Assembly: GCA_949130485.1 (NCBI GenBank)
Contig: OX422192.1
Location: 7,913,085 to 7,977,084, forward strand
Direction of reading: 5' to 3'
Source: Agelas oroides
Lineage: Eukaryota > Porifera > Demospongiae > Agelasida > Agelasidae
DNA length: 64,000 bases
Below the pieces are notes generated by a model, which saw only the letters and a list, made by a program, of their open reading frames with translations, was not told the DNA's origin and searched no databases. The translations under genes and the position numbers were made by a program. Shown in pieces: positions 40,523 through 51,858 of this stretch (position 1 is the stretch's first letter; each line of letters starts with the position of its first letter).

Positions 40523-42685
40523 CTAGCAGAAAGCTGGCTGTTGAGAACATAACTGAAGGGCAAAATGAGAAAATCCACTATGTGAAAGCACTATCAACTT
40601 CCCCTTAGCCAGTAATAAGATATCTGTCCACATGCCTCTAAAAGCAGAGCTGCCAACACGCTTCCAAGTTTTCGGATGGTCAGAATGCACAATATTTTTA
40701 ATTTGTGATGTTCTAATACGCCTGCCATATTTCTTCTTCAGTGCCCAGTCCTTCACTTTGTGCGAGTCAGTAGCCAAGAAAACAGGAGAGTTCTTCCCGA
40801 CATGCTCATCTGCGAGTTTGAGAGAACATTTCATCGTGTCCTCCCAACTTTCTTTGTCCTTCTGTAGCTTCTTCGGTGTGTTATTCTTTCTCTCTTCAAA
40901 CACAGAGCCGAGAAACCCTGTTCTGATATGCACAGATACATAATTCCTACCTTGCAATCTGAATGATTTCTCTATGTGTTTCACATCTTCAACTAGGTTG
41001 CTTGGAAGTGTAAATAAAAATCTCCATATCACCCCAGCAAGAAGGTCAGCAAAGTTGGGTTTTTTCATAAGTGTAGACAAGCCAAGAGCACTAAGTCCCT
41101 TCTGAATCCATGGGTCATCCAGACACAAGCCTCCAAATGAAAAGGATAATGTTACATGGATATTGCTCTTGAGCATGTGCTGTAATTTTTGTATATTGCT
41201 ACAAGAGCGAGTAGCCCGAGTGAGTTGAAAGTCATTGTACTTATGCATGCCTAACTTCTCGCTGAAAAAAGACCAGTTGATCTTGTTTGTTTCAATCAAC
41301 ATCATGGATCTATCGATGTCACCAAGGTGGATTAAGAAGACACGATTTGTGATCAATGCATAAACGAATGCAGAGAGGATATTTCTGAATCGAGCACCCA
41401 ATCCTGAGCACATCTGCAGGCTATGGTCGCAAGACCAGGTCAGAGTATGTATACTGCCTGAGCTCTTGTTGTCAAAATGTTGCTGTTCAAGAACCATCAG
41501 TTGTGAATGGTGGAAGTGTCTATAGCGTTCCAAAGCGGATAGGAAAGGTTTCCATAGACGCTGATGCTCAGGAAAATCTTTTGTGTGTTCACAAAAATCC
41601 TGAATCAAAATGTTGCTTTTGTTGTGTTCAATTCTGCGAGAAGTTGTTCCATCTCCATCAAATTTTCCTGCAAAAAATAAAGAAATCACTGAACAGCTGC
41701 ATGTGTTCCTATGCAGATGTTGTACAAAAATGAGATAGCTACCAATGATTGTGAATTATGCCAACTTTATTCACTACCACAGCATGTCCCAAATATGGTA
41801 GCAGAGATGTGAAGTCGCATATCATGTCAAATTCAATCTTTGCACCAGATATGCATGACTTAGCCATACCCAGGCCACCACAGCTTATACATAGCTTTTG
41901 GTAATGCATATAGTCTTGTACCCAGTATTGAAACAGTGAAAGTTCACTGCTAGTCTTCCACGAAGGCACTTGATGGTGTCCCTAATGTCATTCTGTAAGT
42001 ATATGTCCTGCCGTTAGATACTCCAGACAGGCCCTAGTCCTAGGTACGTGATAAGACATACTCCTGTCTGATGCTAGTCTCGTGCCCAGACATTTTCCTG
42101 AAAGGGGTCTGGGCATGAGACTAGTCTGATGCATCAGGTATGGTCAACTTCCAAAAGTGGATGATTTTTGACCTCTCTGTTTCATCCAAAATTGAACGCT
42201 TTTGTGTATTGGTTTAAGTCATCCAATTTTGGATGATTCATGGTGGTTGCTCCCTATATAGGAACTCAGTGAACTAAAATCATCCAAATGTGGACAATTT
42301 GTGTCGTCATATTTTGGATGTTTATTTAATGAGGTCACAAATCATCCACTTTTGGAATCCGAACATACCTCGATACATGCATATCAATTACACATAAACC
42401 ATTCACCATCTACACAGACTCTACTAGCTACAAGTTTGCACTGTTTTGTGGACTAGCAACGAACCTTGAAGACAGCGCTCTCAATTCGATGATCTCTGTA
42501 CATTTAGTCTCATCGGTCTAACTTAGGACCAGCTGCATTTTGCAGGGACATAATTCTGACTGATTAACTATACTTATAAACCACCGGAAAACTGCGACAG
42601 TGACCGTACCTTTGCCCGACTTCCAAACAACCCAAGCACCGAGTAACACCACCAGCAAAGCTCCAATCGCTACCTTCTTCTTCAT
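40523..42685 (-). CDS. Fucosyltransferase-like Golgi glycosyltransferase
   Basis: Two exons, 42610-42685 and 40523-41667, joined in phase 1; 406 residues. Exon 1 encodes MKKK, a hydrophobic anchor (VAIGALLVVLLGAWVVW) and a short basic stem: a type II membrane topology usual for Golgi transferases. Exon 2 holds the catalytic part with CSGLGARFRNILSAFVYALI (a glycine-x-glycine-x-arginine loop near the start), YVSVHIRTGF, VFLATDSHKVKDWAL and VLSHSGFSHFALQL near the end. This order and the H-x-R motif match the FUT8/NodZ/plant FUT/POFUT GT-B superfamily, which transfers fucose from GDP-fucose. The exact family and acceptor cannot be fixed by eye. Downstream on the same strand as the YeeE-like gene, about 390 bases apart. 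Confidence 0.7.
42075..42123. mobile_element. 49-bp palindromic element, TAGTCTCG family
   Basis: TAGTCTCGTGCCCAGAC...GTCTGGGCATGAGACTA with the 9-bp duplication GTCTGATGC at 42066-42074 and 42124-42132. It lies in the fucosyltransferase intron. Confidence 0.92.
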
Positions 42686-42819
42686 TTTGATGGCCCAAGC
42701 CAAGAGGTGCCAACTTTTGCCGTGAAAGGTCAAAGTTCAAGCCGCTTGTGGATGGCTTGATGTATGGGCGTGGCAAGGCCAAAGGTCACCACTGTAGGTG
42801 AAGATTCCAACGCAGTGCA

Positions 42820-42871
42820 TAGTCTCGGAACCAGACCCTCGCACGCGTGCGAGGGTCTGGTTCCGAGACTA
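42820..42871. mobile_element. Perfect 52-bp palindrome, TAGTCTCG family
   Basis: 26-base arms TAGTCTCGGAACCAGACCCT... without a loop. It lies 135 bases upstream of the fucosyltransferase start codon. The flanks share only GTGCA. Confidence 0.9.
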
Positions 42872-43078
42872 TTTTGTGCACAGTGCTGTAAATTAATTGT
42901 GGTTTTCCACTGTTCAGCTTGCTTGTTGCAAGACTTTTGCAATCTGCTGTGATCAACATGAATGGTAAAATATTTTTATGATTAGAAACTTGCAAAAATA
43001 TGTTAAAAGAAGTAGTCGAAGCAGCTTTGGGTCAAAGTTCGTATGTACAATCACAACAGTGTAATAAATAGGTAAAGT

Positions 43079-46000
43079 TTAACTTGATATTGCAAATGCC
43101 AGCCCCATAGCTCCGGCAAACATGGCTGGTACTGTAAGGAAGGAGGCGACAGAGAGAAGGGAAATGCCAGACAAGCCATGGCCACTAAAGGGGAAGCAAG
43201 AAGAAGGAGGTTAAATGACTGTGTAATGTGTATGCATGTTAACCTTGTTCCAAGACCACACCCATCTTTCTATTGGTTGCAGTGTGGGAAACACCACAGT
43301 GTCACACTACGAGTTATTGACTTTCCACAGTTACAGTTACCATGTGGAAATTTGCCATGGTAATACATTAGTCTCGCAAGCCATACCCTTCGCATAGAGA
43401 GGAAGGGTCTGGTCACGCTGCAACTACCGAGTTGTCGCCGAGGAACGCAATTATCGACCATTGCGATTAGGTAATAAGATGCTGACATCCGCTAAACACG
43501 TGACGTAATTGTACTCCATGACAATGGTTGCAATCTACGAAGAGCGCGGATCTGATTGGTCACATCAAGTTTCTGTCATGGCGACAACTCGATGGTTGCA
43601 GCGTGACCAGACCCTTCCTCTCTCTGCGAAGGGTGTGGCTTGCGAGACTAGGTAATACATGACCAGTAAGTGTACATGTCCCAGATCCCACAAAGACAGG
43701 TTATGCCCCCCCCCCCCCCCTGCTTGTTCACCCTAGAATTGCCAGTGGTGAGAGGGAGGCATTTGGAGGTTACCTGGTACACCCAGAAGCCATCCTAGCT
43801 CCCAGCAGCATGGCTGCTCCCCCAAGGAAGCCCAGTGTGGGGCTCACACCAGTTGTAGTGCCCCATGTGCCAGAGAGGTAGGCAGAGAGCCCTGCTCCAG
43901 CAACTGCTCCCAACCAGAAGACAACCTGGAGACATGGGTTTACAAATGAAGGAGGATTGCTTGATCTAATCTAACTTTAAAATTTCAATTCCTGGAATTT
44001 ATGGGTGGGTCTAACTTAACGCACGCCCACTTAAATTATTTAGGATGAATACAGTAGCTGTTCCAACTTCTCGTTGATTTTGGTACTTCTGTCTCAGTGT
44101 TAGTGGCTGCCTGCCAAAGTGTGTTCACAACTTGGTGAAACACAACTAGCCAGGTTCTTCTTCCATAACTATTGAGACCAAGAGTACATAAGAACGGGCA
44201 ACTTGAGTAAGGGCGTGTGACTCCAATAGACGCTCTTAGTTCGGTCAAAATTATCAAAGCGTACTAAAAACAGAACATGCTTAGCAACAATGGCTTATGT
44301 CTACGCAGCATGCAGTTACATGTTAGTATTTTTAGTACTGGCGGTAAATTTCAACCGGTTTCAAATTTTATGGAGTTACACACTCTTACTCCAGCCGCCC
44401 GTTCTTATGCGCTCTTGCTATGTGGAACCCCGTTGCTATGTGGAACCGGGATGCTGGCAATCTCACCTGCCACCAGTTTCCAATGCCTCTTCTGAAGGAG
44501 GTGAAGTAGGAGAGCACCCGGTCATTTCCCACCACGTTAGAGAGGAGGGTGCAGTAGGAACTACTTCCGCCGAGGCTGTCACCAACTGAGAACACAACAC
44601 TCAGCTGGAGAGAACCCATGAGCAGTCCTGCATGGGAATGGTGGGTAGTCAGAAAGAAATGTCAAGTGACAAGATTTGGGGCCCAACTTCAATAGCCTTG
44701 TCTCAGATCTGTCCACCGTCAAGTTTTTGATTGCTTACAGTACGCCTTGTTCCCAGGCCTTCTGACTGTCCACTTTTGATTGATTTTGATTGCTGTAAAA
44801 GTAAAACAAAAAAACTGGACAAAGGGAAGGCCTGGGAACAGGGCTTACTGTAAACGATCAAAAGGCCTGGGAACAAGGCTAGGGATGGAAAGTTCATGGA
44901 CAACTGGATGGTGGGAATAAGACATGGACAACTGGATGGTGGGAATGAGACATGGACAACTGGATGGTGGGAATGAGACATGGACAACTGGATGGTGGGA
45001 ATGAGACATGGACAACTGGATGGTGGGAATGAGACATGGACAACTGGATGGTGGGAATGAGACATGGACAACTGGATGGTGGGAATGAGACATGGACAAC
45101 TGGATGGTGGGAATAAGACATGGACAACTGGATGGTGGGAATAAGACATGGACAACTGGATGGTGGGAATGAGACATGGACAACTGGATGGTGGGAATAA
45201 GACATGGACAACTGGATGGTGGAAATGAGACATGGACAACTGGATGGTGGGAAGGCCTGGGAACAAGGCTAGGGATGGAAAGTTCACGTTGGTACCAAAA
45301 AGTTTATGTTGGTACCAAAGAAACCTCTTTCAGTTTTAGCAAGAGCAGAAATTGTGCACTTCAAGATTACTTATTTCCTGGGTGGCTTACCAGCAAGAAT
45401 AGGCGGCCAGCTCTGCTGTTCCAAAAATCCTACAGCTGGTGGCGACACCTAGTTTACAAGAAAGACGATTGTGAGCTCAAAGACGTCTACAACTCATACA
45501 GAACATACCCGGTAATGGTATAACTCTTACTCGGCATTTTAGATATACCTTTTAGCTTTGAAGATTTAGTAATCAAAACTAGAAAGAACTGCATGTAAAA
45601 GCACAAACTTACAGTGGAACTCTGCTATTTTGAACCTCTGAAATGCGGACATCTCGTTTAAATGGACATTTTGGTAAAGCAGATAGGTTTTTCAGTCCCT
45701 CTAGTACCTGGACTGTATAAAATTTACTCAATAATGCGGATGCTCGCATGCCTCTCACGCAAGGTTGTCCGCCATTGCTGATCAACTCAACAGCTGGACA
45801 TTATTATAGCAGTGGTACACATAGTACTTAGCCTTCCTCACCAGTGTACAGCAAGGGAAAGCTCTGGAATCTGCCTTTGTAGCGCTCAACAACACAAGTA
45901 CGCATTGCCACGCCTACCAGAAATATACAGGAAGCCTCCAAAATATGGACACTTCTATATTCCGGACATGCAGCAGTGGTCCTTATGGTGTCTGCATTAG

Positions 46001-49000
46001 AGAGGTTCCACTGTATTTAAACAACAAAGATGCAGTTGAAAGCATACTGAATTTACATGTAGCTTGGAAAACCAAAAACCATGCTACCAGTGTGGAACTT
46101 GCTTACTGAGACTTCAGTTGTCCATGGGATGAAGTGCTCTATAGTTAATGTGATTCCTCCAAGAACAATGGCCAGGGGAAGAGCTATGTATGTATATGAG
46201 ACACCGAGCTGCTTATCTACCCTATATGTACATGAGGAAAAAAATTGACTAATTGTTCTGTTGGATATCAAATCTGTTATGCTTACCAATCTACAGTAAA
46301 GCAATGCAACAGTGACAAGTATGGTGGCATATACAGTCAGCAGCAAATTTAGGACTGTATTGCGGCATTTTGCATTACAAGTACCGTAGTGTCCCACAAA
46401 TACGTCCCCCCCTTTTGCAACCTTAGCCTTAGTACAAAGCACAGGGGGGGGGGCTTATACGTGGGATGCGACATTTTCTCTCGCGATTACGCCCTCCCTT
46501 CTGGTGCCCCGCCCACATAAGCTCAAGCTCGACCAAGAGGGGTTTGCCACAGCAAAGGCGGCGACACTTTCCAAGTGCTCGCAGGTTTGTCCTTTCAGCA
46601 GACTGTACTTTTGACACCACTCGCAAACACGCTTGCGATCGATCGAGAAATGTTTTAGCGGTTCTGTGGATGCTGGCTTCATTCTTGCACTGCCGTTCCA
46701 CCACGGAGACCTCGAACTTGACTGTGTAGGAGTTTTGACGAGGAGTAGGCATCTCTGCGAATATAGCAAATGATTAAAAATGATTAAGTCAGCTGTCTTT
46801 ATACTTTCTAGCACCTCTCCAACCGTACCCGGGGGGGAGCTTATGCGCGGGATAAAAATACTTCTGCAAGACTTTGCGCTTAAAATGCAGGGGGTGCTTA
46901 TGTGCGAGAGGGACACTACGGTAAAAATACCGCAAGTTTGCTGGAAGTGTGGGTTGATGAAATGTGCATGCATGCATAACATCTAGGCCTATTTTTTTAA
47001 AGGAGATATGGTTCGTTGATTGTTTATACATTGCTAGCTGCTTAAGAAACAATGGCAATTTGGAGTTTGTTTTTAATCCGAATATAGCTTGAGTGGCTTC
47101 ATTTCCGGGCTATTCTGTAGGGTAAAACATTTTCTGCCACACAAAATGGCTTTGGAATGAAGTTAAGTATAGGCAGAATGTGACATCAAGGTGCTCAGCA
47201 CACACGTGTAAGTGGATGTGTGACTTCCGCTCCAACAATTTAGGCACCGCCTAAAATGAATTCCAAAGCCAAAGGGGGCTTACAGAAATACTAGGGGGCG
47301 CTTACATTGTGGTGGCACCTATATTAGAAACTTAACAGTACTATCCTCCAATGTATTGCATATGTATTACAATGGACAAACTATGTGTATTGCATTGGAT
47401 CTTCACACATGAATCTAGCTTGATAATAAACTCCATTGTACTTCTGTCACACACCAAATTTGGTCTGAAGGCTGATCACTTTTATGGAAAAGTAGACTGC
47501 TCAGGACAGGTTCAATGGCTCCATACAGCAGAGCTCCTGCAAAGCAGCCAGCCATGGTGTACCCTGCAAGAATATGCATAATATATAGCAGCATCCTTCC
47601 AAAATCAAAAGTTCCAAATTCAATATGATATTTAAGCACTATACAGCTAAACATAGGTGGTGGAACCAGTCTGACTGGTCCAGCCATATAGCTACATAGA
47701 CAATTTTTCAGCTGACTGGCGCTATCAGCATTAGTCTTGTGTGCTTTTTGGTTTCCAGACTAAATGTTGCAGTTCAATTCTGATAGATCAGCCATTGCAT
47801 TGATTGGTTGAGGATGTGCAAAAATGTGCACGGGAACCTTACTGTTGAAAGTATATTGCATTGTAGCTACCTGTTTGAAGCTGAACTTTGACGAGTGTGT
47901 TTCCAGATCACTAAAAAATAGGTCTAAAGATGTTGTCTCAACTCGTCTCTGGCAGTCTTGCTAGAGTATGACTCGAAGGCTCTTCATTCCACACCCATCA
48001 TGGATTGATCTCATGTGTGATACTATGCAAAAAAAATAGCTACGTCTATGTGGAACTGCAACAGAAGTAGCCCTGAAGCTATTATGCTTCAATTTTTGCT
48101 TTTAGGAAATTCCAAGAAATTCGACCTATTATTCTTTTCATTCCTTCCCCACTTATTAAATTTCACCAAATGCGAGACCTACTTAGATTGATTTGTGGTC
48201 TTGTACAGGTTCTCACCAGATGGTAGACTTACTACGTACATCCCATAGTTATAGCATGCTACATAGAAACACTACACTAGAACTGTGGGATACCATTAGG
48301 CCGAAAACTACATGCACACAAAATATGCTGTAAATTTTGCCTAGCATGCTGGCCTTCCCCACCACCAGTAACCCTAACCCTCATGCTTGGATACCCCTAT
48401 ATCATTATGCCAGAAATTATGCTAGCACAATAGGCTCAGAAGTAGGTACTCATCGTCAACTGTCTCCAGCACTTGCAACCATAGGCGCCTGCAGGCCCAG
48501 GCATACCTGGGTTATTTCGAATCATGCGTACTCATATCATAGATACTATATATATGTGTGGTGTGGGCAAAGAATACTTCTATCAAGGTGAAAGGTCGGC
48601 AGTACTGCTGCCTCTTGATCTCGTGTGGTTGCTCTCCACACAAGCGGTTGGAATATAGTATCTATGCTCATATCATGAGGACCGGACGCGAAGACACGTG
48701 GTCACCAACCATGGCAAAAAAATGTGATGGACTTTCATGATGAGAGACAGAGACTGGAGAGGCATTGGTCCCAGAAACCATCACAAGATGTGTAATTTTC
48801 CTGGACAGGTGAGGCACGCACAGATGTACGTATAGCGTACAGTGTAGTGACAAAATATGCTTTCCGCAATTGCACATTTAATGCGGCGTAGCCAAGTCTT
48901 ACCCAGGTACCCACACAGCTCTGCAGGCGCCTATGCTTGCAACACTGCTGCAAGGTGACTAAAATTTGACTATACATGCTATGTATTACTGCAAAAAGCT

Positions 49001-51491
49001 CACATGCATTCTGGGTTCCTGCACCAACCTGTGGGAAAACCATCCCTGGACACTGCACAAAACAGACCACAAGAATGATGAGAATGACGAGGTATGTAAC
49101 CTATCACATGCACTGGTCATGCTGGGAAGTTTACATTGCCTTGTGTAAGCTTAGTGATTCGGTGGTTGTACACACGACTCCTTATACAGTTTGCTTCCTG
49201 TGAGCACCACCAGTGTTTGATGGACTGATTATAACAATTGTGCACTGACCCTGTGTGTCTACAACACTACATGACATTATGGTGTGTGATGAATTCTCCC
49301 AAGTCTCCTTCGCCTTCTTTATTGGCATGTTAGAATTGATCAAATACTGGATGTAGTAAAAGTCCTGGAAGCAAGGCTACTTAGTTGCATAGGCGCCTAC
49401 AGGCCAGGGCATACCCGGGCATTGCCCAGGTTATTTCGAATCATGCATAGTCATAACACGTGGTCTGTGCGTGCTTACGCACGCACAGACGTACGTATAG
49501 CATACAGTGAGTGTAGTGACAAAATACGCTTTCCGCAATTGCGCATCAAATGCGGCGTAGCCAAGTCTTGCCCGGGTACCCACACAGCTCTGGAGGCGCC
49601 TATACTTAGTTGATGTGACACACGGCTATAATATGATCATGAGTGTAGAGAAACAACTTCTGGTTTTGGCTACCATTTCTTAAATATGTAGTAATTAAAT
49701 CTGCTAACAAAATTTAAAGAGCTTACCGCTCCAGACAGTGCCATGCCCACTCCCAGAAGTGTGCCTCCCACCGCAAATGCAGTTATCTTCTTTCTTTTTA
49801 CAGAGCAGCCAAAGTTATTCCTCATGTTGGAGAACATGTTGTGGGTGGGTGGCAGGAGATTGAGTACAATAAAACTTCCCAGACCTGTGTATATCAAACA
49901 TGCAGGAGCCATTGATGTTAGTCAGGCCTGCATGTAAGTTTACAGCTTAACAGGCAAGCAAGCTGGAGGCAAGTATGGATAGTTTTCACAGGATGTAAGG
50001 CTTTGCATGCATGTTGTATATTGAGTATCTGCAGGGTAACAGGCAATGTCTGTGTGGTGTGGGCAAAGAATGCTCCTCTACAATTAGTGACAAGTGAGAG
50101 ATACAAGACTACTTCTATCAAGGTGAAAGGTCGGCAGTACTGCTGCCTCTTGATCTCGTGTGGTTGCTCTCCACACAAGCGGTTGGCCTTGCCCATTTGG
50201 AAATTATCAGTATCAGTAGGAATTGTCTTAGGTGTATGTACATGTAACTCTCAAACAAGCATTCATCAACAGCTGTAGTCTTGGTCAGATCTGGTACTGC
50301 ACAAGACTATAAATCTGCTGCAGCCAAGAGATTTAAAACTTAAATGTTGAAAGCCAATATGTAATATACTGCATTTTACTAAAAGTATCTGTTACTAATG
50401 GTCAGTGCAGCCATGGATAACACCAAGCGTATAGTAAGAATGTCACTCAGACGACATCAATACCCCAGCTTGCCTACTTGGCAAAGAACATTGTCCATGT
50501 ACGCAGACTATAGCCAGGCGTTCAACCTCAGTTACAGTGCTATTAATCTCACCTCACTTCGAATAAGCATGAAGGTGAAGTATTAGCACTCAAGGCAAAT
50601 ACTAGCAACTACATGCTTGTAACTGTACAAGCATATACACGTGGATAAACGCCCACACTGTGCTATTCAAAGCGAGGAGAAACAACAGTACTAGAGCAAG
50701 CAGTGCTTTACATACAGCAGTTGAAAAAAGCTGGGTATGTCTGTCTGTACAATGTGTTGCAAAATATACACAGCAATTCTGAACGTGATCATGACTAATT
50801 TAGCTGATTGCTTCACCTGCTGTGACAGCAGATAGAAACATCTTTATCATGGTGAACTGGGTGAAGGTCATCTGGTTCTGAATCACCAAAGGAAGAAACA
50901 CTGCATGTGAGGAAGAGACAGGCCAGTAGAATAATTAGTAGCTACAAGATAACAAAGAGACTATTCGGATACAAGCAACTGGTTATGCATGTCCTCATGC
51001 ATAAGATAGCAGCTATATGTAAAGTATAAACTTATCACTCCGTCATTATGACAAAAGCTGAGTTGGCTGTTATAGCAATTGACAAAAGCTTGTTATAGTT
51101 TCATAGGACAGCTTCTCAAGTTGATTGTCTTTAGGATTTCCAGATAGTGGCAGTTGAAAAGTTCGGACTTTGCTATCAAAGTTTTTGTTCCGTAAGTATG
51201 CTACGAAATACTTCTGTATGACCTCCTATACAGCTGTAATGTGGTGGAAATTAACTAACTTCAGCACAAGCGAGGTATGATCTGCGTGCCTGGAATAAAC
51301 CACTTTGCATCTTTACCTCTCCCTTTTTCCGCAGCGAATCCAAATACCACGCCGCTCCCTGCGCACACTGCTAATTTTAGTGCATCCGCAGGCAGGCTAC
51401 TTCCATCTGCAGCTGCAAAAACTTCAGGAGACGAGTCAGTGGCGACGCCCACTTCGGTCGGACTTCGTTGAACATTCCTCCGCGCTGACAT
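43079..51491 (-). CDS. YeeE/YedE-type sulfur (thiosulfate) transporter, animal gene
   Basis: Ten exons on minus: 51317-51491, 50817-50900, 49727-49884, 49004-49052, 47455-47563, 46088-46221, 45391-45429, 44467-44627, 43774-43925, 43079-43184; about 388 residues. Phases agree; the donor of exon 6 is the weakest (a better donor at 46106 would break phase). Family signatures are clear: VIQNQMTFTQFTMIKMFLSA, GGTLLGVGMALSGACPG, VFPQVGAGTQNAWYTMAGC and, near the end, GARMASGCTSGHGLSG. The two Cys-bearing loops (GACPG, GCTSGHG) are the hallmarks of the Sulf_transp family, where conserved Cys residues relay thiosulfate. Multiple hydrophobic segments fit an inverted-repeat membrane protein. The N-terminal 25 residues are hydrophilic. 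Location and substrate in animals are unknown. Best known from bacteria; also in algae and fungi. Confidence 0.82.
43369..43650. mobile_element. MITE, TAGTCTCG family, 282 bp
   Basis: TAGTCTCGCAAGCCATACCC / GGGTGTGGCTTGCGAGACTA with GGTCACGCTGCAAC / GTTGCAGCGTGACC arms. GGTAATACAT flanks exactly at 43359-43368 and 43651-43660 (10 bases). Confidence 0.92.
44179..44417. mobile_element. MITE, CAAGAGCGCATAAGAACG family
   Basis: Ends CAAGAGTACATAAGAACGGG and CGTTCTTATGCGCTCTTG. Target duplication not clear in this copy. Confidence 0.8.
44895..45255. repeat. 27-bp minisatellite, about 13 copies
   Basis: The unit is close to ACATGGACAACTGGATGGTG plus GGAATGAG. It is intronic in the transporter gene, next to TAGCCTCG-family fragments. 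All three frames are open only because 27 is a multiple of three. Confidence 0.95.
45612..46013. mobile_element. Tigger/pogo-like MITE
   Basis: CAGTGGAACTCTGCTATTTT left end and GCATTAGAGAGGTTCCACTG right end, flanked by TA on both sides. CAGTGGAACCTCT ends with TA are characteristic of pogo/Tigger elements. Confidence 0.8.
46384..46921. mobile_element. TA-flanked element with transposase remnant
   Basis: CCGTAGTGTCCCACAAATAC / GGGACACTACGG ends flanked by TA. On the minus strand (46752 to 46455) two overlapping frames give pieces of a pogo/Tigger-like helix-turn-helix N-terminus (SYTVKFEVSVVE in one frame, DRKRVCEWCQKY in the other). The shift between frames shows it is broken. Only the DNA-binding part is present. 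Confidence 0.65.
48480..48935. mobile_element. hAT-type MITE, CATAGGCGCC ends, copy 1
   Basis: CATAGGCGCCTGCAGG / CTGCAGGCGCCTATG ends; CTTGCAAC flanks exactly (48472-48479, 48936-48943; 8 bases). Its centre carries an extra block, near 48555-48650, shared with 50055-50190. Confidence 0.88.
49388..49604. mobile_element. hAT-type MITE, CATAGGCGCC ends, copy 2
   Basis: 217 bp, same ends as copy 1. CTTAGTTG flanks exactly (49380-49387, 49605-49612). Confidence 0.9.
50055..50187. repeat. Dispersed repeat shared with 48555-48650
   Basis: TGTGTGGTGTGGGCAAAGAA and a run of about 85 bases containing GGTCGGCAGTACTGCTGCCT are nearly identical in both places. The class is unknown. Confidence 0.75.
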
Positions 51492-51858
51492 TTTGCAAGT
51501 GAAATGTTGCTGCCAATTACGTCGTCTGTTGCATGGTTGGTGGTCATGCAAGAAACTCTTGATTATATGCGTGTACGTGCTGTGGGGCACTGCTTACATG
51601 TGTGTACGTGCACAAGTCCACGTTTGCGTGGGTGTCGACTTTGTCGTAGTCTCGTGTCCAGACCGCCCGTAACATCTGGGAACGAGACTCCAAGAGCGCG
51701 CGCGCGCAAAGAAAGGCGGAAATGGTGCGGTTTTCCTATGGTTTTCCCGCCCACACACAAAGAAAGCGCTTCTTGTTTACCTCCTCCTCTCATAATTGTT
51801 TCTCTGTTCGTAGCTCTGAAAATTCTATCTTCTTAGTCTTTCTTCTCCGTTCTCAGTT
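51492..51858. promoter_or_regulatory. Divergent promoter of the transporter and a small gene
   Basis: 367 bases between start codons, without an obvious TATA box. It contains a TAGTCTCG-family palindrome at about 51646-51688 and a GCGCGCGCGC run. Confidence 0.5.

Noticed and set aside
44703-45287. 194-residue frame rich in His, Pro and Ser
   Set aside because: It is the 27-bp minisatellite read in frame; three frames are equally open, and it lies in an intron.
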